A stretch of DNA of 64,000 nucleotides from Scandinavium goeteborgense (GTDB taxonomy: Bacteria > Pseudomonadota > Gammaproteobacteria > Enterobacterales > Enterobacteriaceae). Below, in pieces: positions 44,098 through 53,378 of this stretch. The stretch is from NCBI RefSeq assembly GCF_003935895.2, contig NZ_CP054058.1:1612001-1676000 (forward strand), in the 5' to 3' direction. Each line of letters starts with the position of its first letter. The first letter of the stretch is position 1. The position numbers were made by a program, and so were the translations under genes. Below the pieces are notes generated by a model. That model had not been told where the DNA came from. It saw only the letters and a list, made by a program, of their open reading frames with translations, and ran no database searches.

Positions 44098-44356
44098 ATC
44101 CCCGTGGCCTGGTAAAACCAGGCCACGCATTCCTGTCAGTCAGAAATTTCACTTAAGTTAAACTTCCCTTTCGAAACGGCACCCATCGCGCTCCGCAGCG
44201 TTAGCAAATCTGCTCATCTACCTGATTGTCCTGTGAAAGCAGGTTATTTCAAATTAATTCCGCTTATCAGAATATTTTATATATATAAATAAGTTTTATG
44301 TGTTAGCTTGTTGCATTCATAGGAATGATAATCACTCAGGAGTTTTCGCGTCAGGT

Positions 44357-45079
44357 ATGAGGGACATCGATTTTTTTCAGTGGCGGAAGGATATATCGCA
44401 ACAATTTCAATCTGCCACGGCAAACGACCAGGTCTATGCCATTTTGCAGCAGCAAACTCACTCACTGGAATATGACTGGTTCGCCTTATGCGTGCGCCAT
44501 CCGGTTCCCTTCACCCGTCCTAAACTCTCCTTGCACACCACTTATCCCAAAGCATGGATGGACCATTACCAGGCCGAAAATTATTTCACCATCGATCCGG
44601 TGCTAAAAGCCGAAAATTACCGCAATGGGCATCTGCCGTGGAGCGAGTGCTTATTCAGCGAAACGCCAGCGTTCTGGGATGCGGCGCGTGACCATGGTTT
44701 GCGTCGAGGAATTACTCAGTCGCTGATGCTGCCCAACCGTGCGCTCGGTTTTTTATCGGTATCGCGGCAGAGTAATCAGGCCAACCCGTTATCAGATGAT
44801 GAAACCGAAATGCGGCTGCAGGCGCTGATGGAGTTCAGTCTCGCTTCGCTGGTACGAATGGAAGATACGATGGTGACGGCGCCGGAAATGAAATTCAGTA
44901 AGCGCGAACTGGAAATTCTGAAGTGGACGGCGGAAGGGAAGACTTCATCGGAAATAGCGATAATCTTGTCGATATCCGAGAATACGGTGAATTTCCATCA
45001 GAAGAATATGCAGAAGAAATTTAACGCGCCAAACAAAACACAGATTGCCTGTTATGCTGCCGCAATTGGGATTATCTGA
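44357..45079 (+). CDS. sdiA: LuxR-type quorum-sensing regulator SdiA
   Basis: 240 residues from the ATG at 44357, as in E. coli; codons upstream to 44300 are leader. N-terminal autoinducer-binding domain (about 1-165, with YPKAWMDHYQAENYFTIDPV) and a C-terminal helix-turn-helix (FSKRELEILKWTAEGKTSSE ...). SdiA senses acyl-homoserine lactones made by other bacteria, as enterics of this group mostly lack a synthase; none is seen beside it. 44098-44356 is its AT-rich leader with no gene. Confidence 0.95.
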   Translation: MRDIDFFQWRKDISQQFQSATANDQVYAILQQQTHSLEYDWFALCVRHPVPFTRPKLSLHTTYPKAWMDHYQAENYFTIDPVLKAENYRNGHLPWSECLFSETPAFWDAARDHGLRRGITQSLMLPNRALGFLSVSRQSNQANPLSDDETEMRLQALMEFSLASLVRMEDTMVTAPEMKFSKRELEILKWTAEGKTSSEIAIILSISENTVNFHQKNMQKKFNAPNKTQIACYAAAIGII

Positions 45080-45096
45080 CCGCAGCCCAATGCGAA

Positions 45097-45122
45097 ACCG
45101 GCTGCGATGAATCGCAGCCGGT
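45097..45122. terminator. Hairpin between convergent sdiA and yecF
   Basis: ACCGGCTGCGAT pairs with ATCGCAGCCGGT around a two-base loop, a long stem but with no strong T-run. Confidence 0.55.
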
Positions 45123-45128
45123 ATTGAA

Positions 45129-45353
45129 TCACTGGCGGTAAGCTTGTTTAATTTGCTTAACGGTGTTGGAAAATACGGCCGCCTGAGCTTCATCTTCCAT
45201 CTGCGTGATTTGCTTTTCCATTTTAAGAATCACGCGTCCTGCGTCTGCTTGACCCATCGCCTGCAGCATCAGTGCCAGCAGCCCTTTCAGGCAAGAAACT
45301 TCCTGGGACAATTGTTGATTATTTTCAGCAGTGGAACAATCAGGAGTGCTCAT
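45129..45353 (-). CDS. yecF: DUF2594 family small protein YecF
   Basis: 74 residues, same length and mostly the same sequence as E. coli YecF ([19 protein letters not shown] ...). Helical, possibly coiled coil; function unknown. It is convergent with sdiA. Confidence 0.92.
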   Translation of the reverse strand: MSTPDCSTAENNQQLSQEVSCLKGLLALMLQAMGQADAGRVILKMEKQITQMEDEAQAAVFSNTVKQIKQAYRQ

Positions 45354-45817
45354 CTATTTCCTCGTTGGATTTCAGCGCGCATACGCGGGGCGCGGGGGGT
45401 GTTTCAGTAAAGGTCGCGCAGTATACCACAGGGAACAGTAAAAACGGGAGTGCGGGATTTTTGTCCTCTGATCTGAGGTGCTTACACATATTAATCGCGT
45501 ATAAGAAATCACCTAATGCTTATTTGTTTCTTTCTGGTTCATGCCCCGTTAATTGTTGTTACATTTTTTCGAGTGTATTTATCATCTCTGTAAAATAGGG
45601 TGTTTTCAGGAAATATTTGAAGGCAAGTGTTTAAAAACAAGGTTGTCGTATATGACTGTTTTGTGGATGTTTCCAGTAGATGTAAATTCTAATTTCCAGA
45701 AAACCAAGTAAAATCCTAAACGAGACGTTTTTTACCTTTCATTGTCGAGATAAAACCCGTTAATATGGTCGTGAATTTAGAAGCAGTTGCGTTATCCCTA
45801 TTCCGGAGATTATTCCT
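45354..45817. other. yecF-uvrY intergenic region
   Basis: 464 AT-rich bases with the divergent promoters of yecF and uvrY. I see no open frame of coding character and no clear RNA gene. Confidence 0.6.
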
Positions 45818-46474
45818 TTGATCAACATCCTTCTTGTTGATGACCACGAACTAGTGCGCGCAGGGATACGACGCATTCTCGAAGATATAAAGGGTATTAA
45901 AGTTGTTGGTGAAGTCGGCTGTGGTGAAGATGCGGTGAAATGGTGCCGTGCAAACCCGGTTGACGTCGTGCTTATGGACATGAATATGCCAGGTATTGGC
46001 GGGCTGGAAGCCACGCGCAAGATTGCGCGCTCCACCACAGATACTCGAGTCATCATGTTAACCGTACACACGGAAAACCCACTGCCCGCAAAAGTGATGC
46101 AAGCAGGGGCCGCTGGCTATCTTACCAAAGGTGCCGCACCACAGGAGGTGGTCAACGCCATCCGCTCTGTATTTGCGGGACAGCGTTACATTGCGTCAGA
46201 CATCGCTCAGCAAATGGCGCTGAGTCAAATTGAGCCCAAATCAACGGAATCCCCGTTTGCCAGTTTGTCTGAACGTGAATTGCAGATTATGCTGATGATC
46301 ACCAAAGGTCAGAAGGTGACTGAGATTTCAGAACAATTGAACCTCAGCCCGAAAACGGTGAACAGCTATCGCTATCGTATGTTTAGCAAATTAAACATTC
46401 ATGGCGATGTTGAGCTGACTCACCTGGCAATTCGCCATGGCCTGTGTAATGCGGAGTCGTTAGCAAGTCAGTGA
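45818..46474 (+). CDS. uvrY: Response regulator UvrY
   Basis: 218 residues from a TTG at 45818, as in E. coli. Receiver domain with phospho-Asp in [13 protein letters not shown] (about residue 54) and a LuxR/FixJ helix-turn-helix at about 150-205. With the sensor BarA it switches on csrB/csrC RNAs, releasing CsrA targets that include motility and biofilm genes. Overlaps uvrC by four bases. Confidence 0.96.
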   Translation: MINILLVDDHELVRAGIRRILEDIKGIKVVGEVGCGEDAVKWCRANPVDVVLMDMNMPGIGGLEATRKIARSTTDTRVIMLTVHTENPLPAKVMQAGAAGYLTKGAAPQEVVNAIRSVFAGQRYIASDIAQQMALSQIEPKSTESPFASLSERELQIMLMITKGQKVTEISEQLNLSPKTVNSYRYRMFSKLNIHGDVELTHLAIRHGLCNAESLASQ

Positions 46475-48303
46475 GTGATGTATTTGATTCAAAAGCCTTT
46501 CTAAAAACCGTGACCAGTCAGCCCGGCGTCTATCGTATGTACGATGCTGGCGGCACGGTTATTTATGTCGGCAAAGCCAAAGACCTCAAAAAACGCCTTT
46601 CAAGCTACTTCCGTAGCAACCTTGGCTCACGCAAAACCGAAGCGCTCGTCGGGCAAATTTCCCAGATAGATGTCACCGTTACGCACACCGAAACGGAAGC
46701 GCTGCTGCTTGAACATAACTACATCAAGCTCTATCAGCCGCGCTATAACGTTTTGCTGCGCGATGACAAATCCTATCCGTTTATCTTCCTGAGTGGCGAC
46801 ACCCACCCGCGGCTGGCGATGCACCGCGGCGCGAAGCACGCGAAAGGCGAATATTTTGGCCCGTTCCCGAACGGCTACGCGGTACGCGAGACGCTGGCGC
46901 TATTACAGAAAATCTTCCCGATTCGTCAGTGTGAAAACAGCGTCTACCGCAACCGCTCGCGTCCGTGTCTGCAATATCAGATTGGCCGCTGTCTCGGGCC
47001 GTGCGTTGCAGGGCTGGTGAGCGAAGACGAATACGCGCAGCAGGTTGAGTACGTGCGCCTGTTCCTGGCCGGTAAAGACGAGCAGGTTGTGAATGAACTG
47101 GTGGCCCGGATGGAAAATGCCAGCCAGTCGCTGGCGTTTGAAGAAGCCGCACGCATTCGCGACCAGATTCAGGCGGTGCGTCGCGTCACAGAAAAACAGT
47201 TCGTTTCTAACGAAGGCGACGATCTGGATGTGATCGGCGTGGCCTTTAACGGCGGCATGGCTTGCGTTCACGTGCTGTTTATCCGTCAGGGTAAAGTGCT
47301 CGGCAGCCGCAGTTATTTCCCGAAAGTTCCGGCGGGTACCGAGCCTGTCGAAGTGGTCGAAACGTTTGTCGGTCAGTTCTATCTGCAGGGCAGCCAGGCA
47401 CGCACGCTGCCGGGCGAAATCCTGCTCGATTTTAATCTTGGTGACAAAACGCTGCTGTCTGATTCCCTTTCAGAACTTGCTGGCCGTCGCATCAACATTC
47501 AGACCAAGCCGCGCGGCGATCGTGCGCGTTACCTGAAGCTGGCGAGGACCAATGCGGCGACCGCGCTGGTCACTAAGCTTTCGCAGCAGTCGACCATCCA
47601 TCAGCGCTTGCAGGCGTTGGCGACGCAGCTCAAACTGCCGGAAGTGAAGCGCATGGAGTGTTTTGACATCAGTCACACCATGGGCGAGCAAACCGTAGCG
47701 TCCTGCGTGGTGTTTGACAGCAACGGCCCGCTGCGTGCGGAATATCGTCGCTACAACATCGCCGGCATTACGCCTGGCGATGACTATGCGGCGATGAATC
47801 AGGTGCTGCGCCGTCGCTATGGTAAAGATATTGAAGAGAGCAAAATTCCCGACGTGATTCTGATTGACGGCGGGAAAGGACAATTGGGTCAGGCGAAGCA
47901 GGTTTTTGCCGAGCTTGAGGTCAACTGGGACAAACAGCATCCGCTGCTACTCGGTGTGGCCAAAGGCAGTGACCGTAAAGCTGGCCTGGAAACGCTGTAC
48001 TTTGAACCGGAAGGTGAGGGTTTTAACCTCCCGTCCGATTCACCGGCATTGCACGTTATTCAGCACATTCGCGATGAATCGCATGATCACGCTATCACCG
48101 GACACCGTAAAAAACGGGCTAAAGTGAAAAGTACCAGCACCCTTGAGACCATCGAGGGCGTGGGGCCGAAGCGTCGTCAGATGTTGTTGAAATATATGGG
48201 CGGGCTGCAAGGTCTGCAAAAAGCGAGCGTTGAAGATATCGCGAAAGTGCCTGGCATTTCGCACGGTCTGGCAGAAAAGATCTTCTACTCGTTGAAACAT
48301 TAG
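46471..48303 (+). CDS. uvrC: UvrABC excinuclease subunit C
   Basis: 610 residues from a GTG at 46471. N-terminal GIY-YIG nuclease ([19 protein letters not shown]), a Cys-rich segment, a UVR domain near 205-240, the RNase H-like 5' nuclease and a C-terminal helix-hairpin-helix pair ([13 protein letters not shown]). It makes both incisions in nucleotide excision repair. Co-transcribed with uvrY. Confidence 0.97.
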   Translation: MSDVFDSKAFLKTVTSQPGVYRMYDAGGTVIYVGKAKDLKKRLSSYFRSNLGSRKTEALVGQISQIDVTVTHTETEALLLEHNYIKLYQPRYNVLLRDDKSYPFIFLSGDTHPRLAMHRGAKHAKGEYFGPFPNGYAVRETLALLQKIFPIRQCENSVYRNRSRPCLQYQIGRCLGPCVAGLVSEDEYAQQVEYVRLFLAGKDEQVVNELVARMENASQSLAFEEAARIRDQIQAVRRVTEKQFVSNEGDDLDVIGVAFNGGMACVHVLFIRQGKVLGSRSYFPKVPAGTEPVEVVETFVGQFYLQGSQARTLPGEILLDFNLGDKTLLSDSLSELAGRRINIQTKPRGDRARYLKLARTNAATALVTKLSQQSTIHQRLQALATQLKLPEVKRMECFDISHTMGEQTVASCVVFDSNGPLRAEYRRYNIAGITPGDDYAAMNQVLRRRYGKDIEESKIPDVILIDGGKGQLGQAKQVFAELEVNWDKQHPLLLGVAKGSDRKAGLETLYFEPEGEGFNLPSDSPALHVIQHIRDESHDHAITGHRKKRAKVKSTSTLETIEGVGPKRRQMLLKYMGGLQGLQKASVEDIAKVPGISHGLAEKIFYSLKH

Positions 48304-48358
48304 GGGCTCTGTAGCAACATAGGGCTAATTTTACTGACAACAGATAGTTACCGTCGCC

Positions 48359-48907
48359 ATGCAATTTAATATCCCTACGTTGCTCACATTGTTCCGCGTC
48401 ATCCTGATCCCATTTTTCGTGCTGGCGTTCTATCTGCCGTTCGTCTGGGCCCCGTTTGCCTGCGCGTTTATCTTCTTCGTTGCGGCGATAACTGACTGGT
48501 TTGACGGCTATCTGGCGCGTCGATGGAACCAGAGCACCCGTTTCGGGGCGTTCCTCGACCCGGTTGCCGACAAGGTCATGGTCGCCATCGCGATGGTGCT
48601 GGTCGTCGAACATTATCACTCCTGGTGGGTGACACTCCCGGCCGCGACCATGATTGCCCGTGAAATTATCATCTCCGCACTGCGTGAATGGATGGCGGAG
48701 CTGGGTAAACGCAGCAACGTGGCGGTGTCGTGGATTGGTAAAGTCAAAACCACGGCGCAAATGGCGGCGCTGGTGTGGATGCTGTGGCGTCCAAACGAGT
48801 GGGTAGAGTGGGCAGGCATCGGTCTGTTTATGGTCGCGGCGGTACTGACGCTGTGGTCAATGTTCCAGTATTTGAATGCGGCGCGCGGCGATTTGCTTGA
48901 ACAGTGA
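48359..48907 (+). CDS. pgsA: Phosphatidylglycerophosphate synthase PgsA
   Basis: 182 residues, as in E. coli. An integral membrane CDP-alcohol phosphotransferase with the motif DG-x2-AR-x8-G-x3-D-x3-D visible in [11 protein letters not shown] and [11 protein letters not shown]. First committed step to phosphatidylglycerol and cardiolipin. It lies 55 bases after uvrC. Confidence 0.97.
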   Translation: MQFNIPTLLTLFRVILIPFFVLAFYLPFVWAPFACAFIFFVAAITDWFDGYLARRWNQSTRFGAFLDPVADKVMVAIAMVLVVEHYHSWWVTLPAATMIAREIIISALREWMAELGKRSNVAVSWIGKVKTTAQMAALVWMLWRPNEWVEWAGIGLFMVAAVLTLWSMFQYLNAARGDLLEQ

Positions 48908-49057
48908 TCGTTTCGACGTAAATTTCATCAAACGATCCGGTGCGGTGAAAATTAACGTTGACTCATTGCGTCAGGTAAGTAGAATGCAACGCATCGAACG
49001 GCAGCACAGCTTGCCAGACGGTAACAAAATCAAATGATTAAGTTAGTCATCTGATCT

Positions 49058-49133
<76 letters not shown>

Positions 49134-49170
49134 GTTTAAAAGCATCGGCAATTGCGGGTGTGAGTAATTT

Positions 49171-49244
49171 GGCGCGTTAGCAAAGCGGTTATGTAGCGGA
49201 TTGCAAATCCGTCTAGTCCGGTTCGACTCCGGAACGCGCCTCCA
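49171..49244 (+). tRNA. cysT: tRNA-Cys (GCA)
   Basis: 74 nt with encoded CCA; anticodon GCA at 49203-49205, acceptor GGCGCGT pairing with ACGCGCC. Confidence 0.97.
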
Positions 49245-49257
49245 CTTTATTCCCGAG

Positions 49258-49343
49258 GCCGGATGGTGGAATCGGTAGACACAAGGGATTTAAAATCCCT
49301 CGGCGTTCGCGCTGTGTGGGTTCAAGTCCCACTCCGGCTACCA
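49258..49343 (+). tRNA. leuZ: tRNA-Leu (TAA)
   Basis: 86 nt class II tRNA with a long variable arm and encoded CCA; anticodon TAA at 49291-49293. Last tRNA before the P2-type prophage; tRNA genes of this cluster are common integration sites. Confidence 0.96.
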
Positions 49344-49385
49344 TGGGAAAAAAGCTATAAAATCAATGATAAGCAGTGTCGTGAA

Positions 49386-49407
49386 ACCACCTTCGGGTGG
49401 TTTTTTT
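49386..49407 (+). terminator. Terminator of the tRNA operon
   Basis: ACCACC pairs with GGTGGT around CTTCGG, then seven T. Confidence 0.88.
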
Positions 49408-49426
49408 GTATTTGTAATTTGCCAAG

Positions 49427-49459
49427 TGGCGATGAAATGGCGATAGGTTGGCGATAACC
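49427..49459 (+). repeat. Three 11-bp iterons (TGGCGAT)
   Basis: TGGCGAT occurs at 49427-49433, 49438-49444 and 49449-49455, each 11 bases apart, close to one helical turn. Between leuZ and int, this could be an integrase arm site, part of attL, or a regulator site. 49460-49603 holds no gene. Confidence 0.6.
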
Positions 49460-49603
49460 AAATTCACACTGCTGATTGATTAGAAGTAGACGTAACAGCT
49501 AATTTGATTGTTTGTGACCGAATGTCCATTTCTGCTCGTTGCCGGTACGGTTAGCTGATGTAATATTGAGTAGGCATATCTACTTGGGACCTGGTTCGTT
49601 AAG

Positions 49604-50200
49604 ATGCGAAAAAGTTATAAAAGCTTCTCGATTGATAGTGATTTTAGAGGGAAGAGTAAACTCATCGACGAAATTTTGCAGTACATGCATAACGCGCAGC
49701 CGGAATCGTGTGTTTACTTACTCATTACGAATAACTGTGGTGGTGCAGTAAATGATGCAGAACGTCTAGTTAGAGGCATCTGCAAGAATAATCACATAAA
49801 AATACATATAATTTTCAGAGGGTATGCAATAAGCGCTGCTGCATACATTTACAGTTATTTTGTATTTTACGATGCTCGACATCAACATGTGGTCATTGAG
49901 GCTGGTACTCCACTGTGCATAGTTTTTCATAAACCCCGAATTTTCCGTGGGCAGGTGTTTAGTTTCGCTAACAACATATTTGAAAACGCAAAACTTACTG
50001 ATAAATCTGATAAATATTTGCTAACTATAAGCAAAGAGTTTGATGACATTTTTAATGCAATGCATAGCATCCTGCTGGCTGAAGGGGAGCTAATTGCTCC
50101 TCATTTGAAAGATGTCTATAATATGAACGGTGATGTATCTTTCACATTCCCAAAGGAGGTACATAATGAAAAAGCGGGAAGATACCGGTATTATCGCTAG
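49604..50200 (+). CDS. ClpP/crotonase-fold serine protease-like protein
   Basis: 198 residues from the ATG at 49604. The order of motifs follows ClpP: a strand-turn ITNNCGGAVND (as ClpP INSPGG), the nucleophile elbow FRGYAISAAAYIY with Ser77, and CIVFHKP with His109 (as ClpP IHQP). The spacing of 32 residues is a little longer than in ClpP. No signal peptide; fewer residues follow the core than in SppA. It may be a soluble peptidase. It lies between leuZ and int with a small basic protein overlapping its end, and is AT-rich. No family name can be given; a phage-exclusion or regulatory role is possible. Confidence 0.65.
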   Translation: MRKSYKSFSIDSDFRGKSKLIDEILQYMHNAQPESCVYLLITNNCGGAVNDAERLVRGICKNNHIKIHIIFRGYAISAAAYIYSYFVFYDARHQHVVIEAGTPLCIVFHKPRIFRGQVFSFANNIFENAKLTDKSDKYLLTISKEFDDIFNAMHSILLAEGELIAPHLKDVYNMNGDVSFTFPKEVHNEKAGRYRYYR

Positions 50201-50354
50201 GGCAAGACTGAGACGTTTTGCGCTGCTCCGTACTGGGAAGGTTGAAGCGCCAACTGATCTACAGACAGATACAAAGCGCCTGCGGTTGCGCAAGGACTTT
50301 GAAGAAGAGCAGCAACGTGCAATCGACAAAGGCGAAAGTATTGAGATTTGGTAA
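50166..50354 (+). CDS. Small basic protein paired with the ClpP-like gene
   Basis: 62 residues from the ATG at 50166 with a perfect AAAGGAGGT ribosome site six bases upstream. It overlaps the ClpP-like gene by 35 bases in another frame, so the two are probably translated from one message. Sequence MKKREDTGIIARARLRRFAL then a charged helix (KRLRLRKDFEEEQQRAID). It could be a substrate, adaptor or antidote of its neighbour; none of this is shown by sequence. Confidence 0.65.
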   Translation: MKKREDTGIIARARLRRFALLRTGKVEAPTDLQTDTKRLRLRKDFEEEQQRAIDKGESIEIW

Positions 50355-50405
50355 GTAGTTCAAGAAATTTACATCTGCGTTTGAATGAACTGAGTGTCAC
50401 TCATC

Positions 50406-50433
50406 AAAAAGCCTGTTAATTCACAGGCTTTTT
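50406..50433. terminator. Bidirectional terminator between the ClpP-like operon and int
   Basis: AAAAAGCCTGT (50406-50416) pairs with ACAGGCTTTTT (50423-50433), with T-runs on both strands between convergent genes. Confidence 0.88.
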
Positions 50434-50476
50434 GTGTTTTAAGGCTTGAACCAAGCAACAAATGCTTCAATGAAAA

Positions 50477-51481
50477 TTACTTTGAACTAAGTTTATCAAA
50501 CGGGTTCAATGTGATAGCCGCATCAAGGTGATCCGGCGCAAAATGAGCATAGCGCATTGTCATCATGATCGTGCTGTGACCAAGTATCTGTTGAAGTACC
50601 AGAATATTGCCTCCGCGCATCATAAAATGACTGGCAAACGTATGGCGCAGGACATGAGTCCGCTGTCCTTTCGGTAATTCGATGCCAGCGCGTTTGAGTG
50701 CCGCTTTAAACGCTTCATAAGAAGGGGAGAATAGGGCGCCACGCTTTTTCGGCAAAAGTTTGTGCAATCGCTCAGAGATTGGCACTGTTCGGTTTTTTTT
50801 GCTCTTGGTCTGGGTGTATGTGAGACGGCCCGGTAGAATTTGAGATTGTTTTAAATCTTGTGCTTCGCTCCAGCGAGCGCCGGTCGCCAGGCATATTCTG
50901 ACGATAACCCCTAGATCCTTGTTGGCCGACTCGTCACAAGCGGCAAGTAGGCGCTCAATTTCCTCTTCGTACAGGAAAGCCAACTCCTGATCACCTTCCT
51001 TGAATTGCCTGATTCCTGATAACGGGTTTTCACCTTCCCATTCACCCAGTCGTTTCATTTCCGAAAAAACAGCGTGCAGGTATGATTGCTCACGGTTTAC
51101 GGTAGCCTCACTGAGTTTCTTTTTACCTTTCTGATTCCATTCGCCGCTTAAGCGTCTTTCCCTATACACTGCAAATGTGTTTTTATCAAAATGGATTGCA
51201 AGTGGATCGCCTAGCCGCTCGCAGATGGCGAGTAACTTCACTTTTCGTTCTTCACCAGAGGTAAGCGTTTTTCCGTGCATTTCGTACCAGCGCTCAACGA
51301 ACGCCGAAAGTGACACGGCGTTGTCATTAACAAGCTGGGGAATAGTATTGTTTACCAGTCGGCGCTCATGTGAAAGCGCTTCGCCTTTGGTGGCAAACTG
51401 TTTACGAATGCGTTTCCCGTTTGCACCATATGGATAACACTCGCTAAGCCATTTACCAGATGGAAGCTTACGAACGGTCAT
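50477..51481 (-). CDS. int: P2-type phage integrase
   Basis: 334 residues from the ATG at 51481 (MTVRKLPSGKWLSECYPYG), the start used by P2-family integrases; 28 codons upstream are open but lie in the next gene. Tyrosine recombinase residues: R in ATGARWSEA, HTF in HVLRHTFASH, GH in LGHSTIMMT, Y in MRYAHFAP. Its 3' end points to leuZ, fitting attL on that side. Confidence 0.93.
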   Translation of the reverse strand: MTVRKLPSGKWLSECYPYGANGKRIRKQFATKGEALSHERRLVNNTIPQLVNDNAVSLSAFVERWYEMHGKTLTSGEERKVKLLAICERLGDPLAIHFDKNTFAVYRERRLSGEWNQKGKKKLSEATVNREQSYLHAVFSEMKRLGEWEGENPLSGIRQFKEGDQELAFLYEEEIERLLAACDESANKDLGVIVRICLATGARWSEAQDLKQSQILPGRLTYTQTKSKKNRTVPISERLHKLLPKKRGALFSPSYEAFKAALKRAGIELPKGQRTHVLRHTFASHFMMRGGNILVLQQILGHSTIMMTMRYAHFAPDHLDAAITLNPFDKLSSK

Positions 51482-51803
51482 TCTTTTTCGCCTGCAATAG
51501 CAAATCCCGAATTTTAGCCAGATGGGAATTTTCGGGGATTGAATCCATGTACGGATCGCGCTCAAACACTAGTTGTTCAGACTCAACGAAAGCCTGCCAC
51601 TCTGTTGGGTCTAGCTCAAACTCCATAGCAGACATATCACTTTCATCTTCCCCTTCGATCCATCTAACCAGATAAAACAACTCTTCAGGGGATAAATCAT
51701 CTTCATCATCGACAACATCAACGTCGGTGACAGTGATACGGAGGCTGGGATCAGTTTTAGAAACGTAAATCCCTAACTGCGGCATAGTTGAAAGATCGCT
51801 CAT
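51468..51803 (-). CDS. Acidic phage protein of unknown function
   Basis: 111 residues, strongly acidic (runs such as VVDDEDDLSPEEL), no recognised domain. It overlaps int by 14 bases and precedes it on the same transcript. It might be an integration cofactor or a DNA mimic; neither can be shown. Confidence 0.6.
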   Translation of the reverse strand: MSDLSTMPQLGIYVSKTDPSLRITVTDVDVVDDEDDLSPEELFYLVRWIEGEDESDMSAMEFELDPTEWQAFVESEQLVFERDPYMDSIPENSHLAKIRDLLLQAKKNDRS

Positions 51804-51827
51804 AAAAACTCCTTTTCTGAGTATTTG

Positions 51828-52463
51828 CTATTTGAATAAAACCGCACCAAGCAGGATGCCGGCCAGAAGGATACAACCAAGTTCTTTAGGGTAGCCGCGC
51901 AATAAATCGAGCACAGATAAGCGTTCTGGTGGTACTGATGTAGCGACTTTCTCAGCATTATTTTGCTCATTGCACAGCCAGCCAAAGGCCTGTTGCAGTT
52001 GTGCTTTTGTTAGGCTGTTGAGGCGGCGGCTACCAAATGAGATATCGCAATATTGATATAAAGCTTGCTTTACTTCGTCTTCAGCAGATTTCTTTAATAT
52101 CTGATGCATGAGTGCCTTACAGGCACTGGCTTCTTGCAGTTTTGCGAGTTCGTTTTGAAGTAGTTCAATAGCGGTCGGAAATTGCTCTTTGGTTATTTCG
52201 TTAATGCTGTTTACGCCGACAACAGCGTGAACGCGCTGCCAGACGATGTAGCCTTCTTCGTTACTGGCCTCGGCCACATCTTTAGCAAGCTGGTTCAATT
52301 GTTTTCTTTGAGCTACTACAAGCGGTTCTGCTTCAGATTCTTTGCTGCCAGGAACTACAATGTTTACAACATCGCGCCCGATTAACTGATCGACCTTAAC
52401 ATTGCCTTCGTGAAAATCCCGGCCTGCTGCGCGATTCTCCCTTCCACTAACTTCATTGTTCAT
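51828..52463 (-). CDS. Tail-anchored phage protein with a repressor-like GRD motif
   Basis: 211 residues. The N-terminal SGRENRAAGRDFHEG resembles the C-terminal GQGNRVAGRDYNEN of the neighbouring repressor. A helical middle follows, and the C-terminus ends in one hydrophobic helix (LGCILLAGILLGAVLFK), consistent with a tail anchor in the inner membrane. It is carried in the lysogenic operon with the repressor, so it should be made by the prophage. A superinfection or defence role is possible. Confidence 0.6.
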   Translation of the reverse strand: MNNEVSGRENRAAGRDFHEGNVKVDQLIGRDVVNIVVPGSKESEAEPLVVAQRKQLNQLAKDVAEASNEEGYIVWQRVHAVVGVNSINEITKEQFPTAIELLQNELAKLQEASACKALMHQILKKSAEDEVKQALYQYCDISFGSRRLNSLTKAQLQQAFGWLCNEQNNAEKVATSVPPERLSVLDLLRGYPKELGCILLAGILLGAVLFK

Positions 52464-52488
52464 AATGCCTCCTGTCTAAATATCTACT

Positions 52489-52890
52489 TCACTTTTTGTT
52501 CTCGTTGTAATCCCTACCTGCAACGCGGTTGCCCTGGCCTGAAACACTCACTGAGCCAGATGTTGAATTACCCGCAGCCAGCGCGGCAAGTACTGCGGCT
52601 TTAACTGGCAATGGTGCCGATCTGTAGTTATTCACTAATCCCAGCTCGTCTCGGGTCAGTAGATTTCCACCTGTTTCTTCACCGGTGAGGATGTATTGAA
52701 TGTTGGCGCCGTTGATCGCAAAAGAGAGTAAAACATCTCCTCCAGGCACCATCGAACCACGTTCATACTTGCCCCATGTCTCCCTTGATACACCGCACAA
52801 TGCCGCTGCATCTGCTTGATTCAGTGAGAGGCGCTTTCTTTCAGATTTCAAACGACCTATGCATTGTGATGTAAAGCTCACATTTACCAC
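52489..52890 (-). CDS. Phage repressor (XRE helix-turn-helix)
   Basis: 133 residues, larger than P2 C (99). HTH at about 15-55: LSLNQADAAALCGVSRETW, then KYERGSMVPGGDVLL. The LSFAINGANIQYILTGEE block is common in temperate-phage repressors. No S24 protease domain is seen, so induction would not be by RecA cleavage, as in P2. It lies divergent to the early genes with a GATC-containing palindrome between. Confidence 0.85.
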   Translation of the reverse strand: MVNVSFTSQCIGRLKSERKRLSLNQADAAALCGVSRETWGKYERGSMVPGGDVLLSFAINGANIQYILTGEETGGNLLTRDELGLVNNYRSAPLPVKAAVLAALAAGNSTSGSVSVSGQGNRVAGRDYNENKK

Positions 52891-52891
52891 C

Positions 52892-52921
52892 TTGACAAAA
52901 GAGATCTATAGATCTCATAAT
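52892..52921 (+). promoter_or_regulatory. Early promoter with palindromic operator holding two Dam sites
   Basis: TTGACA (52892-52897) and CATAAT (52916-52921) are 18 bases apart and point to the early genes. The spacer contains the perfect 16-base palindrome GAGATCTATAGATCTC (52901-52916), a likely repressor operator, with two GATC sites; a third GATC is at 52943-52946. Confidence 0.7.
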
Positions 52922-52959
52922 GTTTTCCACGGACACTTAGCAGATCACAATATACCACT

Positions 52960-53151
52960 ATGACACAAGCACATCATGAACAAAGGTCACGTTCCCCTAA
53001 GGGGGTCGCTACCGGAAAACCAATCCCACTTCGGTTATCACCTGAGGAAAGGCAGGCTGTAGAAGCTATGGCAGATCAAGAATGTCGCTCTCTCTCAAAT
53101 ATGGTTCGTATGGTTTTCTTGCGCGGGTTACAGGTTGAACAATCTGAGTAG
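52960..53151 (+). CDS. Small ribbon-helix-helix-like regulator
   Basis: 63 residues. The KPIPLRLSPEERQAVEAMAD strand-helix and the SLSNMVRMVFLRG helix fit an Arc/CopG-type fold. First gene of the rightward early operon, so it may act at the early/lysogenic switch. Confidence 0.65.
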   Translation: MTQAHHEQRSRSPKGVATGKPIPLRLSPEERQAVEAMADQECRSLSNMVRMVFLRGLQVEQSE

Positions 53152-53185
53152 TCGGCGAGGGTGAGATGGAAAAATCACTATCAAT

Positions 53186-53368
53186 ATGAACGTTGCAGCA
53201 CCTTACCTTTCTCTCAAAGAATATTCACGGGTTACAGGTATTCCGTTTGATACTTGCCGGGGAATGGTAAGGGATGGGCGGATCATTATCCGGCCTAAAG
53301 AACTATCGGGCGGCAAGGTAGAGGTAAATATGGTTGCCATGCTGAAAGACGCAATTGCTAATAGCTAG
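53186..53368 (+). CDS. Cox-like excisionase/regulator
   Basis: 60 residues with a MerR-type winged HTH (LKEYSRVTGIPFDTCRGMVRD). In P2-family phages the second-switch gene Cox lies here; it represses the lysogenic promoter and directs excision. Shorter than P2 Cox (91). Sequence similarity is weak, and the assignment rests on size, fold and place. Confidence 0.65.
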   Translation: MNVAAPYLSLKEYSRVTGIPFDTCRGMVRDGRIIIRPKELSGGKVEVNMVAMLKDAIANS

Positions 53369-53378
53369 TGAGGATGAA

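Noticed and set aside
49427..49459. Short regular repeats considered as a CRISPR remnant
   Set aside because: Units are only seven bases at 11-base steps, with no spacers of CRISPR length and no cas genes anywhere in the window.
53186..53368. Considered as a toxin-antitoxin antidote because of its small HTH
   Set aside because: Its position divergent from the repressor in a P2-type early operon makes a Cox-like switch protein the simpler reading, and no toxin-like partner adjoins it.
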